In this document: piece by piece, positions 56,413 to 64,000 of the stretch
Numbering within the stretch: the first letter of the stretch is position 1
Layout: every line of letters starts with the position of its first letter
Assembly: GCF_900100795.1 (NCBI RefSeq)
Contig: NZ_FNCO01000001.1
Coordinates: 741,290 to 805,289 of the forward strand
Source: Pseudomonas abietaniphila
GTDB taxonomy: Bacteria > Pseudomonadota > Gammaproteobacteria > Pseudomonadales > Pseudomonadaceae
Direction: 5' to 3'
Length of the DNA stretch: 64,000 bases
Notes under the pieces: model-generated
Told to the model about the DNA's origin: nothing
Databases searched by the model: none
What the model saw: the letters and a program-made list of their open reading frames with translations, nothing else
Made by a program: the position numbers and the translations under genes

Positions 56413-57405
56413 ATGCGCGCTTCCCTGTTTCCTCTGGCCGTCATTGCGGGACTGGGTATGGCCTTGTCCATCCCGTTTGCCGCTGCTCAACCCCCTGCCC
56501 AGCAGAAAACCCAGGTGCCGGGTTACTTCCGCCTTGCCGTGGGCGATTACGAAGTCACCGCGCTGTTCGATGGCTACAACGACCTGTCACCCAAATTGCT
56601 CAAAGGCATGAAGCCCGAAGAGATTCGTGCGCTCCTTGCCCGGCATGCCATCGAAACCCCCGGTGTACAGACCGCGTTCAATGCCTTTCTGATCAACACG
56701 GGGAAAAACCTGATCCTGGTCGACACCGGCGCCGGGCAGTGCATCGGCGAAACCGCCGGCATGCTGCCGCAGAACATCAAGGCCGCCGGGTATCAGCCGG
56801 ATCAGATCGATACCATCCTGCTGACGCACCTGCACCTGGATCACGTGTGCGGCCTGGTCGACGCCAACAAGCAGCCGGTATTTGCCAATGCCACGGTCTA
56901 TGCCGCCAAGCCCGAAGCCGATTACTGGCTGGACCCCACCGCACTGAACCGCGTGCCGGAACAAGCCAAGGCGTATTTCAAGATCGCCCAGGATTCGACA
57001 GCGCCTTACGTCGCGGCCGGCCGCTTCAAAACCTTTAATCCGGGTCAGTCGCCGGTCGCTGAAGTGCATACCACGCTGGAGGCGGGGCACACGCCAGGCA
57101 GCACGACCTATCAGTTCACCTCTAACGGACAAAGCATCGTGTTCATCGGCGACCTGGTGCATAACCTCGCTGTGCAGTTCGAACACCCGGAGGTCAGCAT
57201 CGCCTTCGATGAAAACAGCAAAAACGCGATCGCCAGTCGCGATGCCGTGTTCAGCGATGCGGCCAAGCGCAAAGTCTGGGTCGCGGCCGCCCATCTGCCG
57301 TTCCCTGGCACCGGCCACATCGAAACCGTTGGCAAGCATTTCCAGTGGGTGCCTGTTGAGTACGGTCCGTACCAGCGTGCAGCGCACGTGCCGCTGGTGG
57401 ACTAA
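56413..57405 (+). CDS. Exported metallo-beta-lactamase-fold hydrolase
   Basis: This 330-residue protein has a signal peptide (SLFPLAVIAGLGMALSIPFAAA) and an MBL domain with the metal motif THLHLDHVCG, a second histidine in LEAGHTPGSTTYQF, a metal aspartate in FIGDLVHN and a final histidine in VAAAHLPFPGTGH. Members include lactonases and other hydrolases, and the substrate cannot be predicted. ATG at 56413 has GAGG nearby. An AraC gene follows 84 bp downstream in the same direction. Confidence 0.88.
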   Translation: MRASLFPLAVIAGLGMALSIPFAAAQPPAQQKTQVPGYFRLAVGDYEVTALFDGYNDLSPKLLKGMKPEEIRALLARHAIETPGVQTAFNAFLINTGKNLILVDTGAGQCIGETAGMLPQNIKAAGYQPDQIDTILLTHLHLDHVCGLVDANKQPVFANATVYAAKPEADYWLDPTALNRVPEQAKAYFKIAQDSTAPYVAAGRFKTFNPGQSPVAEVHTTLEAGHTPGSTTYQFTSNGQSIVFIGDLVHNLAVQFEHPEVSIAFDENSKNAIASRDAVFSDAAKRKVWVAAAHLPFPGTGHIETVGKHFQWVPVEYGPYQRAAHVPLVD

Positions 57406-57489
57406 CATTGCCGCAAGCCAGCCGTCCATATACAGGGAGTGGTCGGTTGGCTGACCCCATCAAACAGGATTCCAGACGAGGAGGCATCC

Positions 57490-58374
57490 TTGAATGCGCC
57501 CCTGATCACACAGCTGAGCCACGACAAATTTACCGCCGTGCGCGTCCGTCAGATGACGCCCGATCCTGAAAAAGTCATCGATATACCCTGTCTCGATGCC
57601 TTCTCGATCATCGTCCAACTGCAGGATTTCGCCGCCCATCGCTTGTGGCACGGTCGACGCCTTAATTATTCAGGCGGCTATCGTGCGGGCAGCGTGTCCT
57701 TGCCCTTCATGGGTAACGAGCTTCGCTGCCAGCACCGCTCGCCTTACGACAACCTTCGACTGACGATCTCCCGCCAGACACTGGACGAGCTGCAGGCCGA
57801 GCGTGGCGCCAAGAAAATGGGCGTCTTTCGGTACGATCAGGGCGGTGCCCAGGATGCCGTGCTGTATCACTTGGCCCAGGCGATGTTGCCCGCCTTACAG
57901 CAACCCGAGACGGCTAACCGGCTGTTTCTCGATCATCTTTTATTGGCGATGTGCAGCCATGCGATCGACCGTTACGGGCGAGTGGCACCGCTGTCCGGCA
58001 AGCCTCACGCGGCACTGACCTCGGTTCAGTTGGCTATCGCCAAGGACATGATCGCCAGTCAACTGGATGGCGAGTTGTCGGTCGAGCGCATTGCCCAGGA
58101 ATGCGCCTTGACCCGCAGCCACTTTTCCCGGGCCTTCAAACAGGCCACAGGTATCGCGCCTCATGCCTGGCTGCTGAAAATGCGCGTCGAGCGAGCGCGG
58201 GAATTATTGCGCGCCGTGCCGCCTATCCCCATGGCGCAGATCGCCCAGGATTGCGGTTTTGCCGATCAGCCGCACTTGACCCGGGTGTTTACGCGTCTGA
58301 CCGGTGAAACCCCCAGCGCCTGGCGCAATCGGCAACGAGCAATGGGGTTTTTCTTGAGTCAGGCACAGGAATGA
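57490..58374 (+). CDS. AraC-family transcriptional regulator
   Basis: This 294-residue regulator has an N-terminal sensing region and a C-terminal AraC domain with two helix-turn-helices (SVERIAQECALTRSHFSRAFKQATG; MAQIAQDCGFADQPHLTRVFTRLTGETP). The start chosen is TTG at 57490 because a GAGGAGG site lies six bases upstream; the GTG at 57439 has its purine tract too close. It precedes the three-gene molybdenum hydroxylase operon by 80 bp and probably controls it. Confidence 0.88.
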   Translation: MNAPLITQLSHDKFTAVRVRQMTPDPEKVIDIPCLDAFSIIVQLQDFAAHRLWHGRRLNYSGGYRAGSVSLPFMGNELRCQHRSPYDNLRLTISRQTLDELQAERGAKKMGVFRYDQGGAQDAVLYHLAQAMLPALQQPETANRLFLDHLLLAMCSHAIDRYGRVAPLSGKPHAALTSVQLAIAKDMIASQLDGELSVERIAQECALTRSHFSRAFKQATGIAPHAWLLKMRVERARELLRAVPPIPMAQIAQDCGFADQPHLTRVFTRLTGETPSAWRNRQRAMGFFLSQAQE

Positions 58375-58454
58375 GCACAGCGGTACAAGCCGAGCCGCGA
58401 GCCGACCGATAGATTTTCTGCTCAACAAGCCGTGAATCCGAGGAAGGCCCGACC

Positions 58455-59729
58455 ATGAAGCGAATGACGCTCTGGGCAGTGCTGCTGATCGCATTGATCG
58501 GCGTCATCGTGTGTGCCGCGATGATGTGGCGCCCATCCATCCAGCCGCTCAACACGCCGGTGACGGCGGATGCCACGAAGATAGAACGGGGTGCCAGGGT
58601 GGTGGAGCAGGGCGACTGTGCTGTCTGCCACACGCGTCCCGGCGGTGCCTACATGGCGGGCGGGCTACCGTTGGTGACGCCGTTCGGCACGCTCTACACC
58701 ACCAACATCACCCCTGACTGGGGCACCGGCATCGGCAATTGGCCGGAAGAAGCCTTTGTCCGTGCGATGCGCAAAGGCGTCTCCCGTGACGGGCATTTCC
58801 TTTACCCGGCGTTCCCGTACGTGCATTACAGCCGGATGTCGGACGCCGACATCAGCGACGCATACGCGTACCTGATGAGCGTTGACCCGGTGCAGGCCCG
58901 TGCGCCGGAAAACCACATGATGTTCCCGATGAACTTCCGGCCGCTGGTGACGTTCTGGAACCTGTTGTTCCTTCGCGACGACCCGTTGGTGCCGGTCGCA
59001 GGCCAGTCGGAACGTTGGAACCGGGGCCGGTATCTGGTCGAGGGCGCAGGACATTGTTCGTCTTGTCATACGCCACTCAACTTCATCGGCGGCGAAAAAT
59101 CCAGCGAGCATCTGGGAGGTGGCCTGGTGGATGGCTGGCACGCGCCGGCCCTGACCGGCATGACGCAGGCGGCCAATCCGTGGACGCCGGAGCAACTGGT
59201 CGCTTACCTGCGCGGTGAAGTCGCGCAGGGCCATGGAGGTGCCGCCGGGCCGATGCTGCCGGTCAGCCTGAGCATGGCGCAGCTGCCGCAGGAGGATGCC
59301 GAAGCCGTGGCTGAGTACATCCTCAGCCTGAAGGCCGACATAACCCCGCCGGCGTCGAGTTGCGTTGCGGCATCCCCTGAACCGATCAAACCCGATCAAC
59401 GCGAGGGCGCGGCGCTGTTCGCAGGCGCCTGTGCGGGTTGCCACGGCGGCGGCGCGCCGATGCGCACGATTGACGGTCGGCCAGGCCTGAGCGTGGTGTC
59501 TGCGGCAACGTCGGACAGTCCGCGCAACCTGATCAAGACGATCCTCGAAGGCATTCCGTTGTCGACCCGCGCGCCCAGTCATTACATGCCGCCGTTCGCC
59601 GACGCCCTCGACGACACCCATATCGCCGCACTGGCCGGTTACCTGCGCGGTCAGGCGTGTGCCGCAAAACCGTGGGCCGACCTTGAAAAAACCGTCACCA
59701 CGATTCGTCATGAGGGGGAGCCGAAATGA
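58455..59729 (+). CDS. Membrane-anchored tri-haem cytochrome c, dehydrogenase subunit
   Basis: This 424-residue protein has an N-terminal anchor (MTLWAVLLIALIGVIVCAA) and three haem sites: CAVCH (55-59), CSSCH (201-205) and CAGCH (326-330). This matches the cytochrome subunit of alcohol/aldehyde dehydrogenases that feed electrons to the respiratory chain. GAGG precedes the ATG. The stop overlaps the 2Fe-2S gene by ATGA, so it is the electron acceptor for the Mo enzyme that follows. Confidence 0.92.
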   Translation: MKRMTLWAVLLIALIGVIVCAAMMWRPSIQPLNTPVTADATKIERGARVVEQGDCAVCHTRPGGAYMAGGLPLVTPFGTLYTTNITPDWGTGIGNWPEEAFVRAMRKGVSRDGHFLYPAFPYVHYSRMSDADISDAYAYLMSVDPVQARAPENHMMFPMNFRPLVTFWNLLFLRDDPLVPVAGQSERWNRGRYLVEGAGHCSSCHTPLNFIGGEKSSEHLGGGLVDGWHAPALTGMTQAANPWTPEQLVAYLRGEVAQGHGGAAGPMLPVSLSMAQLPQEDAEAVAEYILSLKADITPPASSCVAASPEPIKPDQREGAALFAGACAGCHGGGAPMRTIDGRPGLSVVSAATSDSPRNLIKTILEGIPLSTRAPSHYMPPFADALDDTHIAALAGYLRGQACAAKPWADLEKTVTTIRHEGEPK

Positions 59730-60190
59730 TCACCTTGAACGTCAACGGCAAGGATCATCAGTTGGACATCGATCCCGACATGCCCCTGTTATATGCCCTG
59801 CGTAATCACCTGGCGCTCAACGGTGCCAAATACGGCTGTGGCCTGGGTCAGTGCGGTGCGTGCACGGTAATGGTCGGCGACAAGCCGGTGTTTTCTTGCC
59901 TGGTGCCGGCGGCTGCGGCGTCGGGCAAAACGGTCCGAACGGTGGAAGGCCTCGGCAGCGCCGACAAGCCGGGACCGTTGCAGGCCGCCTTCATCGACGC
60001 GCAGGCCGCGCAATGCGGTTACTGCATCGCCGGGATGATCATGCGCGCCCAAGCCTTGATCGAGACGGTGCCGCACCCCTCTGATGAGCAGATACGCGAA
60101 CACATGGCGCCCAACCTGTGCCGCTGCGGGACTCACATGCGGATTTTCTCGGCGATCAAGGCCGTGGTCGCCAGCGGGGTGAAACCATGA
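59726..60190 (+). CDS. 2Fe-2S subunit of a molybdenum hydroxylase (IorA/CoxS-like)
   Basis: This 154-residue protein has a plant-type ferredoxin domain (CGLGQCGACTVMV, and a fourth cysteine in FSCLV) and a second all-helical 2Fe-2S domain (CGYCIAGMIM; LCRCGTHMR). It passes electrons from the Mo centre to the cytochrome encoded just upstream. It overlaps the genes on both sides by 4 bp. Confidence 0.93.
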   Translation: MITLNVNGKDHQLDIDPDMPLLYALRNHLALNGAKYGCGLGQCGACTVMVGDKPVFSCLVPAAAASGKTVRTVEGLGSADKPGPLQAAFIDAQAAQCGYCIAGMIMRAQALIETVPHPSDEQIREHMAPNLCRCGTHMRIFSAIKAVVASGVKP

Positions 60191-62436
60191 AGAGTCGTCA
60201 TGAGGAGGTCTATCAGGGCCGCCGTGCCTTCCTGATCAATGGCGCGCTGGTGGTCGGCTTTGCCATGATTCCCGGCGCCGGTCGGGCGTTTGCCGACACG
60301 GAAGTCGACACACTCGGGACTCAGGTGCTGGCGCCGGATTTACCGGGCAGCCTGCGCACCAACCCGTTTCTGGATGCGTGGATTCGCATCGACGAGCAGG
60401 ACGGCATTACCGTGTACACCGGCAAGGTCGAACTGGGGACGGGGGTCAAGACGGCGCTATTGCAGGTTGCTGCAGAGCGCCTTGAGGTTACGCCGCAGTC
60501 CATCCGGTTTCTGACGGCCGACACCGCGCTGACACCCAATGAAGGCTACACGGCGGGCAGCCACACGATGTTCGACAGCGGCACGGCATTGTTCAACGCG
60601 GCCGCGCAGGTTCGGCAGTTGCTGCTGGAATCCGCTGCGCGGCAGTGGGGGCAGCCGGTCAACACCCTGAGTACCCGAGACGGAAACGTGCTGGGGCGTG
60701 ACGGTCGATCCATGACGTATGTTCAGGCCGTTGCAGGCGTGCAACTGCACCGCTATGCGAGTGTTGATTCGCCGCCGAAACCGCCTGAACATTTCACGTT
60801 GATCGGCCGATCAATGCCGCGTCTCGACATCCCGGGCAAAGTCAGTGGAGGCGCCAGCTACGTACAGGACATGCGCCTGCCCGGCATGCTGCATGCGCGG
60901 GTCATCCGTCCACCCAGACGTGGCAGCCAGTTGCTGGAGATTGATCAGGCGGTCATCGAACACATGAACGGCGTGCTCAAGCTGGTGCGCGACGGCAGCT
61001 ATCTGGCGGTGGTCGCCAAGGATGAATGGCAGGCCATCAAGGCCATGCGCAAAGGCTATGAAGTGGCGCGTTGGTCCGATGGCAACCCGTTGCCTGACGC
61101 CGGAAACATTCATCAATTGCTCACCGAGCTGCCTTCTCGGCGTTACCCCATCACCCGCAAAGGCACGCCGGATGACCCTGCGCCCCACGGCTGGAAAACC
61201 AGGGTCACCAAGCAATACCTGATGCATGGCTCTATCGGCCCGTCGTGCTCGGTTGCCTGGTTCAAGGACGGCGTGTTGACTGTCTGGACGCACACCCAGG
61301 GTGTTTACCCGTTGCGTGCGGGTATCGCGGAAATGGTCGGGCTGCCGGTGCAGCAGGTGCGTTGCATCCATGTCGAGGGATCGGGGTGTTATGGCCATAA
61401 CGGCGCTGACGATGCCGCCGCCGACGCGGCGCTGATCGCGATGGCGATGCCCGGCCAGCCGGTGCGGCTGCAATGGATGCGCGAGCAGGAAAACCTCTGG
61501 GAGCCTTACAGCTCCGCGATGCGTGTCGACCTGGACGTCGGGATGGACGATTCCGGGCGCTTGCAACACTGGAACACTGAACTGTGGACCACGCCGCACA
61601 ATGAGCGGATCGTCAATGCGGGGCGCTTGATGCCCTCCTGGTTACTGGCCCGACCTTTCACACCGGCTCCTTCGGTCCCCATCGCTCAGCCCGAAGGCGA
61701 CGGTGACCGAAACGTCGTACCGCTGTATGACGTTGCCAGCAGCCGGATCAACATGACGTTCGTCACGCAGATGCCGTTCCGGACGTCAGCGATGCGTTCG
61801 CTGGGGGCGCACATCAATGTCTTCAGCATCGAAAGCGCGATGGACGAGTTAGCGGCACAGGCGGGTGTCGATCCGGTTCAGTTTCGCTTGCAGAACCTCA
61901 GTGACCCCCGCGCCCGAGCCGTTATCGAACACACGGCCAAAGCGTTTGGCTGGCCGCAAAAAGCGCCGGGGCCCGGCAGCGGCATTGGTTTTGCCTTCGC
62001 CCGTTACAAGAACATCATGGGCTACTGCGCGATCGCGGTTCAGGTGCATGTCCAGCGGCAGACGGGTGAGGTGGTGATCGACCGGGTGGTGACAGCGGTG
62101 GACGTCGGGCAGATCGTGACGCCGGATGGTTTGCGCAATCAGGTTGAGGGTGGAATTGTTCAATCAGCCAGTTGGACGTTGTACGAGCAGGTCGATTATG
62201 ACCCGCAGGGTGTGCGCAGTTATGACTGGAGCGGATACCCGATCATCCGCTTTCCGGCGTTGCCGCGTCAGGTGGAGGTGGCGTTGATCGATCAGCCGGG
62301 CCAGCCGTTTCTGGGCGCGGCGGAGATTGTGCAGGGGCCGATGGCAGCGGCGCTGGGGAATGCGTTGAGCCAGGCGGTCGGGCGGCGATTGGTGGACTTG
62401 CCACTGGCGCGACGGGGCTGGCATCGTCAGGTGTGA
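60187..62436 (+). CDS. Molybdopterin-binding subunit of an isoquinoline oxidoreductase/aldehyde oxidase-type enzyme
   Basis: This 749-residue xanthine-oxidase-family large subunit has an N-terminal twin-arginine signal (GRRAFLINGALVVGF), a feature of the IorB group, which is exported folded with its 2Fe-2S partner. Conserved parts include GKVELGTGVKTALLQ, GSGCYGHNGADDAAADAAL and a C-terminal GAAEIVQGPMAAALGNAL. No FAD subunit gene is present, again as in IorAB-type enzymes. The substrate (an aldehyde or N-heterocycle) is unknown. ATG at 60187 overlaps the previous stop. Confidence 0.9.
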   Translation: MKSRHEEVYQGRRAFLINGALVVGFAMIPGAGRAFADTEVDTLGTQVLAPDLPGSLRTNPFLDAWIRIDEQDGITVYTGKVELGTGVKTALLQVAAERLEVTPQSIRFLTADTALTPNEGYTAGSHTMFDSGTALFNAAAQVRQLLLESAARQWGQPVNTLSTRDGNVLGRDGRSMTYVQAVAGVQLHRYASVDSPPKPPEHFTLIGRSMPRLDIPGKVSGGASYVQDMRLPGMLHARVIRPPRRGSQLLEIDQAVIEHMNGVLKLVRDGSYLAVVAKDEWQAIKAMRKGYEVARWSDGNPLPDAGNIHQLLTELPSRRYPITRKGTPDDPAPHGWKTRVTKQYLMHGSIGPSCSVAWFKDGVLTVWTHTQGVYPLRAGIAEMVGLPVQQVRCIHVEGSGCYGHNGADDAAADAALIAMAMPGQPVRLQWMREQENLWEPYSSAMRVDLDVGMDDSGRLQHWNTELWTTPHNERIVNAGRLMPSWLLARPFTPAPSVPIAQPEGDGDRNVVPLYDVASSRINMTFVTQMPFRTSAMRSLGAHINVFSIESAMDELAAQAGVDPVQFRLQNLSDPRARAVIEHTAKAFGWPQKAPGPGSGIGFAFARYKNIMGYCAIAVQVHVQRQTGEVVIDRVVTAVDVGQIVTPDGLRNQVEGGIVQSASWTLYEQVDYDPQGVRSYDWSGYPIIRFPALPRQVEVALIDQPGQPFLGAAEIVQGPMAAALGNALSQAVGRRLVDLPLARRGWHRQV

Positions 62437-62465
62437 GCGTTGCCTGACGCCCGTTTTGGTTTGGC

Positions 62466-63098
62466 CTAACGGCCAAACCCGCGATCTACCGCGCAGCGGT
62501 AGCAAAACCCGGCGACTCGATTCTGCCTGACACTCCGCATGCAGCGGTCTTGCTGCCGGTTCCCGGCAGATCGCGGGCAAGTGCGCTCCTACAATATGGG
62601 GCGGAGTGAGGGCGCTTGATGATCGAATCAAAAAGCGAAGAGCGTTGGCCCCAGGCCAGAAACAGAAACCTCGGGTTGACGCAGTCCCTGTAGGAGCGTG
62701 GCTTGTGTCTGGGCCGCATCCGGACGATCTGCCGCGCAGCGGTAGCAAAATCAGGCGACTCGATTCTGCCTGACACTCCGCATGCACAAGTCTTGCTGCC
62801 GGTTCCCGGCAGATCGCGGGCAAGCGCGCTCCTACAATTAGGGGCGGCGTGCGGGCGCTTGATGATCGAATCAAGAAAGCGAAGAGCGTTGGCTCCAGAC
62901 CAGAAACAGAAACATCAGGTTGACGCTTTCCCTGTAGGAGCGACCGGGGTGGCGTTCCACCTTGCCCGCGATCTACCGCGCAGCGGTAGCAAAATCAGGC
63001 GACTCAATCATGCCTGACACCCCGCGTGCACAGGTCTTGCTGCCGGTTCCCGGCAGGTCGCGGGCAAGGTGGAACGCCACCCCGGTCGCTCCTACCGT
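62466..63098. repeat. REPIN cluster, about three units
   Basis: Units of about 240 bp of the same type as the 43-kb array, with GTAGGAGC starts at 62692 and 62934 and a left-truncated unit at 62466. In the last unit both arms carry the same 20-bp insert (CCGGGGTGGCGTTCCACCTT and its complement). Confidence 0.88.
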
Positions 63099-63119
63099 TT
63101 GCGAGTATCCACGCGGTCT

Positions 63120-63231
63120 ACCTCAGACCGGTGGGATTCAGCTTGCTGACGAATGCAGCGTGTCATTCAGCTTTGATGTACCTGACGCACCGCATTCGCT
63201 GCCCTCGTAACCTCGGACGTCTCCCACAGGT
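63120..63231. repeat. Second palindromic repeat family, copy 3
   Basis: It carries GGTGGGATTCAGCTTGCTGA and ends CTCCCACAGG; it is slightly shorter than copies 1 and 2. Confidence 0.7.
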
Positions 63232-63250
63232 ACCGCGTCGAAGTGCAGGT

Positions 63251-63357
63251 TGATCGTTCCAACGCTCTGCGTTGGGATGCCTGCCAGGACGCTCCGCGTC
63301 GACGTTGACGCAGAGCGTCAGTCGCTGCGTTACCACGCGGAGCGTGGGAATGATCAA
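63251..63357. repeat. Third repeat family, hairpin copy
   Basis: It begins TGATCGTTCCAACGCTCTGC and ends with the near complement (GCGGAGCGTGGGAATGATCA), forming a long imperfect hairpin in the gap after the Mo-enzyme operon. Confidence 0.7.
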
Positions 63358-63436
63358 AAGAGAAAGCGCAAGCGCATCCAGCTCTTGATCTGTTTTTCAT
63401 ACCACGCCCGTCCAGACACCACAAAACGCGACTTGG

Positions 63437-63626
63437 GTGCAGGCTGAACGCAGGCGATGCGGAGTGGGCCGAGCGGCATGGATGCCGCGAGAGCCGCCCC
63501 CGGCCATGGATGGCCGATGGCGGCGGGCCCACGGAGCGTCGCCGGAGTGAGGGGACGGCGACGAAGGAGTCGCCAAACCGGGAGCCTGAAACCCTTGGTT
63601 ACTTGGGGTCATCAAGTAACCCGCCG
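63437..63626. repeat. Conserved Pseudomonas intergenic element ending in a GGTTACTT stem, cut by the insertion sequence
   Basis: Contains GAGCCGCCCCCGGCCATGGA and a stem GGTTACTT...AAGTAACC at 63597-63621 followed by CCGCCG. This resembles a repeat commonly found in Pseudomonas genomes, from memory. The IS end follows immediately. Confidence 0.5.
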
Positions 63627-63628
63627 AA

Positions 63629-64000
63629 TGAACTGACCCCCGAAAGTTGGACACCCAGTCCAACCGAGGGGACAGCCATGACGAAGTACGATCCAGCCTT
63701 CAAACTCAAACTGGTTAAACAATGCCTGGCCGGCAGCAGCACCAACGGGGTTGCAGTCAAAAATGGTATCGGTCATTCCATCCTGCAGCGCTGGGTGCGC
63801 AGCTATCAGCAACACGGTCTGCCCGGCCTTGCGAGGCAGTACAGCCGCTATGACGCCCAGTTCAAACTCAGTGTTCTACAGCGCATTGAGCAGGATGGAT
63901 TGTCGGACCAGCAAGCCGCCATTCTCTTTGGCATCCGCGGGCAAAACAGCATCGGGGAATGGAAGAGGCTGTACCATGCCGGAGGTATCAATGCGCTGAA
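63629..64000 (+). mobile_element. IS3-family insertion sequence, left end, continues past the window
   Basis: The left end TGAACTGACCCCCGAAAGTT with GGACA following matches the type of end seen in IS3-family (IS150-like) elements. A transposase OrfA gene begins 49 bp inside. The right end, orfB and target-site duplication are outside the window. Confidence 0.75.
63678..64000 (+). CDS. IS3-family transposase OrfA (helix-turn-helix), 3' end outside the window
   Basis: At least 107 residues are visible, starting MTKYDPAFKLKLVKQCLAG. Two similar helix-turn-helix units are seen, one around VAVKNGIGHSILQRWVRSY and one around QQAAILFGIRGQNSIGEW, as in IS150-type OrfA proteins that bind the element ends. 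ATG at 63678 lies after GGGGACAG. Frameshifting into orfB cannot be examined here. Confidence 0.85.
   Translation, partial: MTKYDPAFKLKLVKQCLAGSSTNGVAVKNGIGHSILQRWVRSYQQHGLPGLARQYSRYDAQFKLSVLQRIEQDGLSDQQAAILFGIRGQNSIGEWKRLYHAGGINAL

Noticed and set aside
62243..62874. Open frames on the minus strand at the end of the Mo-subunit gene and across the REPIN cluster
   Set aside because: They combine an antisense shadow with repeat sequence. There is no ribosome site or family motif.

Overview
The window reads as a chromosomal segment of a Pseudomonas, most likely of the fluorescens/putida side of the genus. The supports are high-GC coding sequence, typical Pseudomonas neighbours (KatA, CstA with its small YbdD-like partner, MscS with a cyclic-nucleotide domain) and abundant Pseudomonas-type REP/REPIN palindromes in the intergenic regions. 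There is no rRNA, tRNA, phage or CRISPR. The only mobile gene is an IS3-type element cut by the right edge.

Left part (1-18.2 kb), mostly housekeeping and stress genes: the end of an argininosuccinate lyase-family gene and a translationally coupled amino-acid ABC ATPase; a LysR regulator divergent from a zinc-type alcohol dehydrogenase/quinone reductase; a DedA-rhodanese fusion; catalase KatA; a Dps/ferritin-like helical protein; an exported methionine-sulfoxide repair set (MsrA, a DipZ-type transmembrane thiol relay, MsrB) beside an OmpR/EnvZ-type two-component pair; and a Cache-domain NarL-type pair divergent from cstA.

Central part (18.3-53.9 kb), the notable region: genes for what looks like one sigma54-controlled manganese-oxidation, secretion and curli programme. 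It holds gspF and gspG and a lytic transglycosylase. A giant (about 1950-residue) multicopper oxidase of the MnxG/McoA/MofA type follows, in an operon with a YVTN beta-propeller, two SCO copper chaperones, a cytochrome c-periplasmic binding protein fusion and a parvulin. Next are an orphan receiver and a ten-gene-plus operon in which a type II secretion/type IV pilus-like machine (ATPase, PilM-, PilN-, PilO- and PilP-like proteins, a lipoprotein secretin, three pseudopilins) runs directly into csgE-csgF-csgG. On the opposite strand, two paralogous secreted proteins of unknown function precede csgB and a very long csgA. The block ends with an NtrB/NtrC-like pair resembling MnxS/MnxR. Strong -24/-12 promoters stand before the oxidase and before the curlin operon, and a weaker candidate stands before gspG. 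All three have a palindrome of the form TGGGGAA-N3-CCCC about 95-130 bp upstream, which suggests one activator controls the set.

Right part (54-64 kb): Dps; an MscS channel with a cNMP domain; a secreted metallo-beta-lactamase-fold hydrolase; an AraC regulator; a three-gene periplasmic molybdenum hydroxylase (tri-haem cytochrome, 2Fe-2S subunit, Mo subunit); a REPIN-rich stretch; and an IS3-type insertion. Functional statements come from motifs and family knowledge read by eye. No database search was run.
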